A DNA stretch of 64,000 nt from an uncultured Acetatifactor sp. GTDB taxonomy: Bacteria > Bacillota > Clostridia > Lachnospirales > Lachnospiraceae. Each line of letters starts with the position of its first letter. Position 1 is the first letter of the stretch. The stretch spans positions 31,912 to 95,911 of the forward strand of contig CATKYJ010000014.1 in the NCBI GenBank assembly GCA_949840885.1. The letters are read 5' to 3'. Below, piece after piece: positions 25,587-33,397 of the stretch. The notes below the pieces were generated by a model. It did not search any database, was not told the DNA's origin, and saw nothing but the letters and a program-made list of their open reading frames with translations. Both the position numbers and the translations under genes were made by a program.

Positions 25587-28523
25587 TTATGTCAGCACAA
25601 TCAGCACGATTCCGTACACGGACGGGTCTGACTTTAATGCCGCTTTCACCGATATGGTGGTATAGCGCCTCTGTCCTTTTTCCGACTGGTAACGGCCGTT
25701 TTGGTCGATCCGGCCGCTGCCGTTCACCACGCTCCATACAAGCTCCTCGTCTCCCGTGGCAGGCTCCGCGCAGGTTCCCGCCACCATGGCTTTCAGATCA
25801 ATGCTGCTTCCCGCCTCTATCTCCACTTTCACCTGCTCAAATGCAATCTGCCGTCCAGGCTCTTTGGTGGTATAGAGGATCAGGGCATATTCTCCCCCGG
25901 CCTCATCCTCCAGGCAGTCTATTACATCTATGTCTTTCTCACACAGGGCGAAGAGGCCGTTTGCATCCCCCTGCTGCCCCTGTCTGTATACATATTTGTG
26001 AAAGGTGCGGTTGACGCTCTGGTCGAATTCCAGCCTCAGGCGCCGTCCGGGCTCTCCTTCTTTGACCTGCAGGGCAATGGTCAGGTGGCCGTCCGGTGCC
26101 TGGAAAGCCGCCCCGCGGATGTCTTCTTCCCCGCTTTCCACCGCATATACGGTGGAGTGGGGCTCCACGCAGCGCATCAGCATCCCGTACTCATAGTAAT
26201 TGCGGTACACATAGTCCACGCCTTTCTGGATGGGCCCCCACAGATGCCTGTCCTTGTCATTGATCATGAAATTCCCCGGATCCGCCAGCTGCACCCCTGT
26301 CATGGACCAGAATACGGCTCCGCTTAAGCCTGTCTGCGCTGCCGTCAGGGCAAAGGCCGCATTGCCTCCGTTCCACCCTGTCTCCGTCTCCATGAAGCCA
26401 AACTCCGTCAGATAGACCGGCTTGTCCCCGGAGACGCTCTGTCTCTGCTCTGCCAGTTCCCGCAGGCCGTCGCAGGTAGCCCCGTATACATGGAATGTGT
26501 AGCCGTCAAAGGTATCCTGGCCTTTTTGGGCCATATACTCGTACCAGGGAAAAGATCCCGACTCCTCCGGCCCCCAGACCTTTACCTCCAGCCCTGCCTC
26601 AGAGAGGGCCTTTCTGATCTGGGTCATCATGTCCAGATAATACTGCTTCTTTCCCGTCTTGCCGTATGAAAACTCCGCGTCAAAGTTCGGCTCGTTGTAG
26701 GCGCTGACGGCGTAGATATTGTCATATCCCCTGTTCCGGATGAGTTCCTCCAAAAGGGCGGCGCAGCTCTTCCCATAGTGCTCCAGATCCCCCGGCGCAG
26801 GGGCGTCCCCCTCCGCGCCCTTTGCTCTGAACCAGTCCCTGACACCGTTTCCCACTTTCCAGCCGAAGTTCAGCTCCACAAGCCCCCCTGCCTCTTTCAG
26901 CGCGTCCAGATATGGGTAGAGCGCCTGCATCCTTTCGCTGTCAAAGTCATAGACCCCCTCTTCGGTCTCCATCCAGTCGATCTGGAACCAGATCCTGGAC
27001 AGCTTTGGGCGCACTGTCAGGATCCGCCTGTATTCCAGGTCAAAGAGCGCTTCTTTGTAGCCGTTTTGCAGGGATTCCGCCATCAGGGCAGTGGGGATGA
27101 TGTTCACCCCGTACCCCAGAAAATCGTCATTGACAGTCTCTCCTGTCACCACCCTGGCCGCCCGGTCATCGCTGTAGACCCCTACTTCGCTGATCTCCCA
27201 GCCGCCCTTTCCACACAGCTTTATGTGAAGCTCCTCTCCCTCCTGGGGCGTCTTCAGGCTGGTGAGCAGGATCTGATCCTGTTCCTCCGCGCCGTCTGCT
27301 GCCAGGAACCGTGCCTCTCCCAGCTTCTGCGAATCTTCTCTGGAAGACCCTGCCTGCCGTACCTCTCCCTGCCCATGCCAGGACAGTTCATACCAGGCGT
27401 CCTCCGGCATCCGGCACGAGACTACTACTCTGTCGTATCTTCGTCCCTGCTCCAGGGGCAGTACCAGTTCCGTTCCCTCTTCCCCGTTTTCCACCAAAAG
27501 AGCCGCCTCGTCCGTCACCCCGTCCGCCAGACGCGCTCCCGCCTCCGGCTCCAGGCTCCGCTTTCCGTCCCCGGCTTCCTTAAGGTACCCCTCCTCTGCA
27601 TGCGCCCGGCTTTCCCCAAGCCCCGGGAACACGCTTCTTTTGGCAGAATACTCCTCATTGTACAGGCATATCTTTGCGATCCGCACCAGATCGTCCGTGG
27701 GATTGGACTGGGCAAAGCGGATGCCGAAATAAGACCCCTCCGGCGCGTCTGCAAATTCAAACACCTGATCCGCGCCGCTCCTGTCAGTTCCCGCCGTCCA
27801 CTTTCCCGTATTGTCATAGTCTGCAATGCAGTTTTGTTCCGTATACAGGGAAGCTTCGTCATCCCCCAGAAAAAGCTGGTACCTGGATACGGCATAGTTG
27901 GTGGAGAGATGATAGAAATTGCATATCACCGCCCGGTCCAGAGACCTGGATTCCCCAAGGTCATAAGTGATGGTCACGCCGTTTTTGCCGATGATGTCAA
28001 TATGCTGCAGGGAACCCGTATTGTCCGTAAGCTGTCCGATGCTGCCGGCATAGGGCGCGATCTCCTTGCCTGTCTGATCCCTTATGATTCCGTCCTGCCC
28101 CGCAATCATGCTGTAGCCATACTCCAGAGTAAAATTGGCGCTGTCTGTCACATTAGCCGGGGACACCTGATAGTCCGCATCCTCTGCCCAGACAGGATAG
28201 GCGCTCTGGGCCGGCCTGGGCTTTTCGTCCGCCGTCTCCTTGTTTTCCGGAGACTTCTGCGGGGATTCCCCGGTCTCCTTAGCAGATTCCCCCATCTCTT
28301 TGGGGGATCCCCCGATCTCCTTAGCAGATTCCCCCATCTCTTTGGGGGATCCCCCGGTCTCCTGCTGCATCTCTTCCGTCTCCCCGATCTTCTCCTGCTC
28401 TCTCTGTTGTCCCTGACTGTCCAGCCCTGTGCCCGGATCCGGATCTGTCTGCCCGCAGCCGCACAGGGCAATCAATATCGCTCCCGCCATGGCTCCCAGC
28501 CTGATTGCCGTATGTCTCCCCAT
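25587..28523 (-). CDS. Lipoprotein with discoidin-like and GH-A TIM-barrel domains (GH39-like)
   Basis: 978 aa. The signal peptide ends in a lipobox (ALCGCGQ). A low-complexity linker with a 14-residue repeat (about 57-95) follows. Next comes an F5/8-type C beta sandwich (about 150-290) and a second beta domain. A clan GH-A barrel then carries an acid/base Glu in AYNEPNFD and a nucleophile in LTEFGFM. The C-terminus looks Ig-like (LVWSVVNGSGRIDQNGRY). It should be a cell-surface exo-glycosidase, closest to GH39 or GH5 by motifs; family assignment is approximate. A terminator hairpin lies directly upstream, with no clear promoter of its own. Confidence 0.8.
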   Translation of the reverse strand: MGRHTAIRLGAMAGAILIALCGCGQTDPDPGTGLDSQGQQREQEKIGETEEMQQETGGSPKEMGESAKEIGGSPKEMGESAKETGESPQKSPENKETADEKPRPAQSAYPVWAEDADYQVSPANVTDSANFTLEYGYSMIAGQDGIIRDQTGKEIAPYAGSIGQLTDNTGSLQHIDIIGKNGVTITYDLGESRSLDRAVICNFYHLSTNYAVSRYQLFLGDDEASLYTEQNCIADYDNTGKWTAGTDRSGADQVFEFADAPEGSYFGIRFAQSNPTDDLVRIAKICLYNEEYSAKRSVFPGLGESRAHAEEGYLKEAGDGKRSLEPEAGARLADGVTDEAALLVENGEEGTELVLPLEQGRRYDRVVVSCRMPEDAWYELSWHGQGEVRQAGSSREDSQKLGEARFLAADGAEEQDQILLTSLKTPQEGEELHIKLCGKGGWEISEVGVYSDDRAARVVTGETVNDDFLGYGVNIIPTALMAESLQNGYKEALFDLEYRRILTVRPKLSRIWFQIDWMETEEGVYDFDSERMQALYPYLDALKEAGGLVELNFGWKVGNGVRDWFRAKGAEGDAPAPGDLEHYGKSCAALLEELIRNRGYDNIYAVSAYNEPNFDAEFSYGKTGKKQYYLDMMTQIRKALSEAGLEVKVWGPEESGSFPWYEYMAQKGQDTFDGYTFHVYGATCDGLRELAEQRQSVSGDKPVYLTEFGFMETETGWNGGNAAFALTAAQTGLSGAVFWSMTGVQLADPGNFMINDKDRHLWGPIQKGVDYVYRNYYEYGMLMRCVEPHSTVYAVESGEEDIRGAAFQAPDGHLTIALQVKEGEPGRRLRLEFDQSVNRTFHKYVYRQGQQGDANGLFALCEKDIDVIDCLEDEAGGEYALILYTTKEPGRQIAFEQVKVEIEAGSSIDLKAMVAGTCAEPATGDEELVWSVVNGSGRIDQNGRYQSEKGQRRYTTISVKAALKSDPSVYGIVLIVLT
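28271..28354. repeat. Tandem 42-bp repeat inside the lipoprotein linker
   Basis: Two copies (28271-28312, 28313-28354) differ at one base and start again at 28355. Each encodes 14 residues containing KEMGESAKE. The unit length keeps the reading frame, so copy number changes would shorten or lengthen the surface linker. Confidence 0.9.
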
Positions 28524-28564
28524 CTTCTTTATCCTTTCCCCAATGCCGCTACTTTCTGTTGTGA

Positions 28565-28595
28565 GAAAAGAGCGGTGGTCTCCACCGCTCTTTTC
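28565..28595 (-). terminator. Intra-operon hairpin terminator
   Basis: A perfect 14-bp stem (GAAAAGAGCGGTGG with its complement) and a 3-nt loop lies between the binding-protein gene and the GH-A lipoprotein gene. It ends in TTTTC on both strands. Only about 40 bp separate it from the next start codon. Confidence 0.85.
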
Positions 28596-28647
28596 TATCC
28601 ATCGGCTTTCCTTGCCCTCTGTCTGCTTTTGTTCCTTATCCGCCTTT

Positions 28648-30120
28648 TTATTCGCTCTCTTTAAAGACGTTGTCCAGCTTCTCCTGCAGGAGCTGCTTGT
28701 TGGATTCGATGGCCTGGGACACTGTCATCTCCCCTGTGATAATGGACTGATGGAAGGCGCCCAAGTCAAAGCCAACCTTTTCAACAAAATCAGGAACTAC
28801 TTTCTCTCCTGCCATTACGGCAATGTCAATGTCCTCCTCGGACAGGAAATACGGCTCTAACTGCGTCTTGTCGTAAATGATCTCCTGGTCATAGTCGAAC
28901 CAGTTGGTATACTCCTCGAAGAACTGGTACACCTGCTCCGGATTCTCCGTGCCCACAGGAATCATATACCAGTTGCCTCCGACAGCCCCGTAAGCGGGAT
29001 CCGTAGCGGAGGGACCCTGAGGGAAAGGCACCACATGGTATTCGAAATCAGCTCCGTAGTTTTCCACGCCGGCTTTCAGCAGCCATGCGCTTGCGCCCCA
29101 GAAGAGGATATTGCCGTTGGCCCAGCCGTAGAGATTTGCATTCCACTCATCGTCAACGCCCGAAAAGTACTTTGCGCATTTGTCCACATTGTAGAGCTTG
29201 TCCAGGAAATTGTATGTCTCCACCACTTCAGGGGAGGAAAGGCTCTCTATAGGGCCGTCTGCGATCACGCCGCCGTTGGCATATACAAAGCCCATGCTGG
29301 TGCCGTATACGCCGCCGTATCCCCACTGATCGTCCACGCCGTCGCCGTCCGTGTCCTTGGTGGCTGCGATACAGTACTCCTCAAACTTTTCCCAGTTCCA
29401 TTCTCCTCTTTCGTAAAGCGCCTGGGGATCCTCCAGATCAAGCTCCTTGATCAGGTCCGCATTGTATCCCAGCACAGCCCCGTTGGGCAGCCCCTGCTCT
29501 GCAAAGAGGTACTCGTCGCCCAGGATTTCCATCTTCTTCATCACCAGATTGTCCGTCATCACGTCCGATGTGGCAGGCGCATAGGAACTTACCGGAAGCG
29601 CCAGACCGTTGGCCAGGGCGGACACCCCGAACTGCAGGTCAATGGTATAGATATCGAATTCCGGCTTGCCCGCGGAGATAGAGGTTGCAATGCTCTCCTT
29701 GATGCCGTCCCAGGATACATTTACGAATTCCAGCTTGCAATTGTACTTTGTCTCCAGACGTCTTAAGTTGTCCAGCTGCTTCTGAGCCATCTCCACATCT
29801 GTCACGTCCGGATTGTCATTCACATCGGTGTCTCCGCTGTCATAGTAGCGGTCCCACCACATGGCCACCCGGATGGTTCTGCCGCCCATGTCAAAGGCAG
29901 GGTATTTGTCGTCCTCTGCCGAGTCGGCCTCTTCGGATGATTCCGTCGCGTCCGCGGATGCCTCTTCTTTGCTTTCCTCAGCGCTCTCCTGAACGCTTTC
30001 CTGAGACTGGCTCTCCTGGCTGCTCTCATTCGGGGCGTCTCCCTGTCCGCAGCCTGCGAGGGATGCTGCCGTCATAACCGCTGCCATCAATAGTGCTGTC
30101 AGTTTCTTTCTTTTCTTCAT
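28648..30120 (-). CDS. Extracellular solute-binding lipoprotein (ABC importer)
   Basis: 490 aa. The signal peptide carries the lipobox SLAGCGQ, followed by a Ser/Glu-rich linker and a family-1 sugar-binding domain. The longest ORF starts at 30237; ATG 30120 (MKKRKK) has GGGAGGAG upstream and starts a normal lipoprotein signal. It leads the region 2 operon, but no permease lies beside it, so its membrane partners are either those of the modules or encoded elsewhere. Divergent to the AraC gene. Confidence 0.9.
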   Translation of the reverse strand: MKKRKKLTALLMAAVMTAASLAGCGQGDAPNESSQESQSQESVQESAEESKEEASADATESSEEADSAEDDKYPAFDMGGRTIRVAMWWDRYYDSGDTDVNDNPDVTDVEMAQKQLDNLRRLETKYNCKLEFVNVSWDGIKESIATSISAGKPEFDIYTIDLQFGVSALANGLALPVSSYAPATSDVMTDNLVMKKMEILGDEYLFAEQGLPNGAVLGYNADLIKELDLEDPQALYERGEWNWEKFEEYCIAATKDTDGDGVDDQWGYGGVYGTSMGFVYANGGVIADGPIESLSSPEVVETYNFLDKLYNVDKCAKYFSGVDDEWNANLYGWANGNILFWGASAWLLKAGVENYGADFEYHVVPFPQGPSATDPAYGAVGGNWYMIPVGTENPEQVYQFFEEYTNWFDYDQEIIYDKTQLEPYFLSEEDIDIAVMAGEKVVPDFVEKVGFDLGAFHQSIITGEMTVSQAIESNKQLLQEKLDNVFKESE

Positions 30121-30136
30121 ATGAAACTCCTCCCGC

Positions 30137-30206
30137 AATTTGGTAGAATTGAGAACGCATTTACCGAAGCATGCCGCTGTCCGTATGCGTTCCCTCCATT
30201 TGGTAG
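30137..30206 (-). promoter_or_regulatory. Leader of the binding-protein gene with direct and inverted repeats
   Basis: A TTTGGTAG direct repeat at 30139-30146 and 30199-30206 (60 bp apart) brackets a perfect 8-bp inverted repeat GAACGCAT (30153-30160) / ATGCGTTC (30185-30192). The arrangement lies in the transcribed leader between the promoter and the start codon, so it may be an operator or an RNA hairpin. Confidence 0.5.
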
Positions 30207-30213
30207 TATCGTA

Positions 30214-30222
30214 ATTATAACA
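30214..30222 (-). promoter_or_regulatory. Extended -10 promoter of the region 2 operon
   Basis: TGTTATAAT on the minus strand is a full extended -10. No good -35 lies 17 bp upstream. The leader to the start at 30120 is about 85 nt. Confidence 0.7.
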
Positions 30223-30303
30223 TCCCTGCCCTTTCAATTCTTGTGTTTTTTTGACAATTAGTTTCGTTTTTATGACATTGGATAAAAAAATCTGTTATTT
30301 TAC

Positions 30304-30332
30304 TTGCGTTTTTTGTCGTTTCATCTTATAAT
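30304..30332 (+). promoter_or_regulatory. Promoter of the AraC-GH172 operon
   Basis: TTGCGT, a 17-bp spacer and TATAAT. The leader to the chosen start is about 165 nt. The 384-bp gap 30121-30504 holds both divergent promoters and the repeats described separately. Confidence 0.8.
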
Positions 30333-30385
30333 GTGCAAAATAGACATGTCGTTTTATATGTTTTTCTTTCGTTTATTGTCGTTTC
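30313..30385 (+). promoter_or_regulatory. Three spaced TTGTCGTTT-like repeats, candidate AraC sites
   Basis: TTGTCGTTTC at 30313-30322, ATGTCGTTTT at 30346-30355 and TTGTCGTTTC at 30376-30385 are 33 and 30 bp apart, about three helical turns. Further TCGTTT copies lie at about 30264 and 30369. The first sits inside the promoter spacer. Confidence 0.5.
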
Positions 30386-30504
30386 TTCGGTTTTCCCGCC
30401 GGAGGGACATGTGCGGCAAAGACATGCACGGCAAGGTACACGGACACTTTGGTTTCTTAGCTGTCAGAGACCCAGGGAGAATAACTTCGCGGGGGATTCA
30501 TAAG

Positions 30505-31395
30505 ATGAAGACGGACATCACGCTCCTGACCGAACAGGATTACATGAACATGAATTTGAAATTTGCATACAGGTACCTGACGGATCTGGAGATCATGGGG
30601 GATATGCACACTCACAGCTTCTACGAGTATTCCCTGATCCTCTCCGGTTCTATCCTCCACTGCGTCAACGGCTCGGAGGATATCCTGAATCCCGGGGATT
30701 TTGTGTTCATCCGGCATTTTGACAGGCACTGCTACCGGATGCTGCCGCACCGCAAATGCGAACTGATCAACATCAGTTTCTCAAAGGAGTACCTGGACAG
30801 CGCCCTCCTGTACCTGAACGTCCCTCTGCGGCATACCCTGCTGGATCCCGCGCTGCCCCCTAAGCTGCCCATCTCCAGCTACAGCCTGCCTGCCTTTGTG
30901 CAGAATCACGACTTCTTCAATTTCCATATGCCGGAACAGGAGCTGGTGGTGAGGTTTCGGCTATTGCTCCTGGATGTCCTGTCAAAATTCCTGCTGCACC
31001 CCTCCCCGTCCCCGGATCCCGGGAGGCAGAAGCTGGAGACCATGTTCGAGCAGATGAACACCCGGGAAAACATCGAGGAGGGGCTGCCCGCCATGCTGCG
31101 GATCACCGGCTTCTCCCACGGGCATTTATGCCGGGTCATGAAAGAAGCCCTGCACACTACGCCCAAGCAATACCTGACGGACCTGCGGATGAGCTATGCG
31201 TCCAACCTGCTGGTCAATTCCAACATGGATGTGCTGTCCATCTCCCTGAAAGTGGGCTATACAAGCCTGAGCCATTTTATCACCATCTTTAAAGAGAATT
31301 TCGGCATCACGCCGTTGAAATACAGGCAGGCACACCAGTCCTGCGGGGAACAGAATATGCCTGCCGGAAAAAAGGAGGAATTTCCAAATGATTGA
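30505..31395 (+). CDS. AraC-family transcriptional regulator
   Basis: 296 aa. A cupin-type sensing domain (HTHSFYEYSLILSG, INPGDFVFI-like) precedes a double helix-turn-helix in the last 100 residues (ITGFSHGHLCRVMKEAL and SISLKVGYTSLSHFITIF). The longest ORF starts at 30304 inside the promoter; ATG 30505 (MKTDITLL) with GGGGGA upstream is chosen, and 30409 is an alternative. It overlaps the GH172 gene by 8 bp, so the two are translationally coupled. It probably controls this operon and perhaps the divergent binding-protein gene. Confidence 0.92.
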   Translation: MKTDITLLTEQDYMNMNLKFAYRYLTDLEIMGDMHTHSFYEYSLILSGSILHCVNGSEDILNPGDFVFIRHFDRHCYRMLPHRKCELINISFSKEYLDSALLYLNVPLRHTLLDPALPPKLPISSYSLPAFVQNHDFFNFHMPEQELVVRFRLLLLDVLSKFLLHPSPSPDPGRQKLETMFEQMNTRENIEEGLPAMLRITGFSHGHLCRVMKEALHTTPKQYLTDLRMSYASNLLVNSNMDVLSISLKVGYTSLSHFITIFKENFGITPLKYRQAHQSCGEQNMPAGKKEEFPND

Positions 31396-33235
31396 CGAAT
31401 TGTATGAAATGCTGCATCCTGAAACACTGCCCCTGCTGCGCTGGGGGCGCAGGGCACACTATGAGGGAAGCATCGACAAGACCGGCGGCAATGCCGACTG
31501 GGACTGGAAGCTGTACCAGGATGACAACGGGGAATGGGTTCTGTTCGAGCAGCACGGCCCCGGCTGTGTCTATAATTTTGTACAGCACAGATACCTGGAC
31601 AGCCCGGAGCCCGTATTCCGCTTTTATTTTGACGATGACACGGTTCCCAGGTTCCAGATTTCTCCCTCCCAGTTCGGAGAGAAATACCCTTTCCTGGCGC
31701 CCCTGGCGGATAAGTTCATAGGCCCCGACCCCTCCCAGGTCATCCGGGTGGTGAGAAGCTTCGTGCCCATGCCTTTCACCTCCTACTGTAAAGTCACCTC
31801 AAGCATCCCCCTGGAGGGCAACGCCATACCCGGAGGCGGCTGGGGACATGTGGTATACCACACCTATTCGGAGGACGTTCCCGCGGCCTCTTTTCACCCG
31901 GACAATCCGGACTACCGCAGGCTCCTCACCCTATGGAGCCAGTACGGCCGCACGCCCCTGCTGCCCGAGTCCGGCGAAAGGCATCTGGCAGGCCCCCTGA
32001 CCCTGGCTCCCGGGGAGAGCTGCCAGGTGTTTGCGGATTCCGAGGGCGGCCTGGTCACGGCTCTTTGCATCCGCACTGCCCGCTACAGCCCCGCTCATCT
32101 TAGGGAGCTCTGGATTCGGATCCGCTTTGACCGTCATCCCCAGGCGGACATAGAGCTTCCCTGGGGCGCATTCTTTGGTAATGAGCTGGGATTTCACCGG
32201 ACATCCTGCCTCTATTCCGGCATGGACGCGGACGGAGGCTACTACTTCTGCTTCCCCATGCCCTATCTGGAACAGGCCCAGATCTACCTGGAAAACCGGG
32301 GCGCAGAGGCTGTGCCGGTGGACTTTCTGTCCGTCACATACACCCGCTCCCTGCAGGAATTCTACCAAAACCGCCCTTTTGGCTACCTGATGAGCTCTCC
32401 CTACTATCCCAAACGCCACACCAAGGGAGCGGACAGCCTCATCGCCTCTGTCCAGGATGTCTATGGGCATGTAGTCAGTTCTACCGTAACCGGTTATCCC
32501 TTTTCGGAGGGAGGGCGGGCAGACTGTGAGGGAGACGTGCGCATCCACTTTGACGGCATCCGCACGCCCCAGATCGAGAGCGACGGCAGTGAAAGCTATA
32601 TCTGCTATGGCTGGGGCTTCTGCAGCCCTCCCCAGCACAATCCCGCAAGCTGTTACGACGGGGAAGAACAACTTATCCACAAAAACTGGAGCATGACCAG
32701 GCAGCTTCCCGGGGACTGCTATCCGTTCCTCCAAAGTCTCCATTTCGGCATTGAGTCTTTCTGGTGCAATGACGATGACATGTATCACTCCGGCGCGGTG
32801 CTGTTCTATGGCGCCCGCAAAAGCCTCCTGACCCGGATCCTGGAATACCGGGAGGGAGATGAGGTTATGACCTCCTTTTTCGAGGGGGACGATGACCACA
32901 TTGCCTGTTCTTTCACCGGCACCAGAGCCTCCCGGATCCTGCTGTCCATCCCAGTGAAAGGCTATGACGAGATATTGCTTCGGCGCGTCAGCGACCAGGG
33001 GCCGGGCAGACAGGCCGCCAGGGTATCCGTGGATTCGCAGCCCCTTTTGTACCCCTGGTACTGTCCGGATCACAACCCCTGCAAGCGGTGGCTGGAGGAC
33101 GAATATGTGATTCCTTCCCGGTACTGCCAGGGCAGGGATACTATCACGGTACAGATCGACCCCATCCCCTGCGGAGGGGACACCCACTTCAATCAGTTTG
33201 GCATCTGCGTGCTGGGAATGCGGATGCCGGACTGA
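31388..33235 (+). CDS. DUF2961 protein, GH172-type furanosidase
   Basis: 615 aa, full-length DUF2961 with the typical N-terminal block DWKLYQDDNGEWVLFEQHGPG and beta-jelly-roll core. DUF2961 proteins are GH172, which includes alpha-D-fructofuranosidase and D-arabinofuranosidase activities. No signal peptide is seen, so the enzyme is probably cytoplasmic. AAAGGAGG precedes the ATG. The glycosyl specificity cannot be read from the sequence. Confidence 0.88.
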   Translation: MIDELYEMLHPETLPLLRWGRRAHYEGSIDKTGGNADWDWKLYQDDNGEWVLFEQHGPGCVYNFVQHRYLDSPEPVFRFYFDDDTVPRFQISPSQFGEKYPFLAPLADKFIGPDPSQVIRVVRSFVPMPFTSYCKVTSSIPLEGNAIPGGGWGHVVYHTYSEDVPAASFHPDNPDYRRLLTLWSQYGRTPLLPESGERHLAGPLTLAPGESCQVFADSEGGLVTALCIRTARYSPAHLRELWIRIRFDRHPQADIELPWGAFFGNELGFHRTSCLYSGMDADGGYYFCFPMPYLEQAQIYLENRGAEAVPVDFLSVTYTRSLQEFYQNRPFGYLMSSPYYPKRHTKGADSLIASVQDVYGHVVSSTVTGYPFSEGGRADCEGDVRIHFDGIRTPQIESDGSESYICYGWGFCSPPQHNPASCYDGEEQLIHKNWSMTRQLPGDCYPFLQSLHFGIESFWCNDDDMYHSGAVLFYGARKSLLTRILEYREGDEVMTSFFEGDDDHIACSFTGTRASRILLSIPVKGYDEILLRRVSDQGPGRQAARVSVDSQPLLYPWYCPDHNPCKRWLEDEYVIPSRYCQGRDTITVQIDPIPCGGDTHFNQFGICVLGMRMPD

Positions 33236-33347
33236 GGCCCGGCTGCATGTGCCTGGCATAGAATGCAGATCACCTTATGAAAACAGGCACTCTCCGGAGC
33301 GTAAATGGTTTGTGGAATGTTTCCGGAAAGCCAATCGCCAGGAGCGG

Positions 33348-33376
33348 CAGGGGAGCCGAACGAGACGGCTCCCCTG
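33348..33376. terminator. Hairpin between convergent GH172 and gltD genes
   Basis: A perfect 11-bp stem (CAGGGGAGCCG with its complement) and a 7-nt loop. There is no strong T-run on either side, so it is a weak intrinsic terminator or a 3'-end stabiliser for both genes. Confidence 0.65.
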
Positions 33377-33397
33377 TCATATCACATTCCCAAATTC

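Noticed and set aside
28271..28362. Possible CRISPR or other repeat array
   Set aside because: Only two full units, coding in frame, no spacers.
26778..28664. A 628-codon open frame on the plus strand
   Set aside because: It lies wholly opposite the GH-A lipoprotein gene, has no recognisable domain and no good start; it is a shadow of the high GC at third positions.
30196..30222. A short upstream ORF in the binding-protein leader
   Set aside because: A 12-codon frame starts close to the probable transcription start, leaving no room for a ribosome site.
31931..33259. A 442-codon open frame on the minus strand
   Set aside because: Antisense to the GH172 gene, with no family match and a residue mix unlike a real protein.
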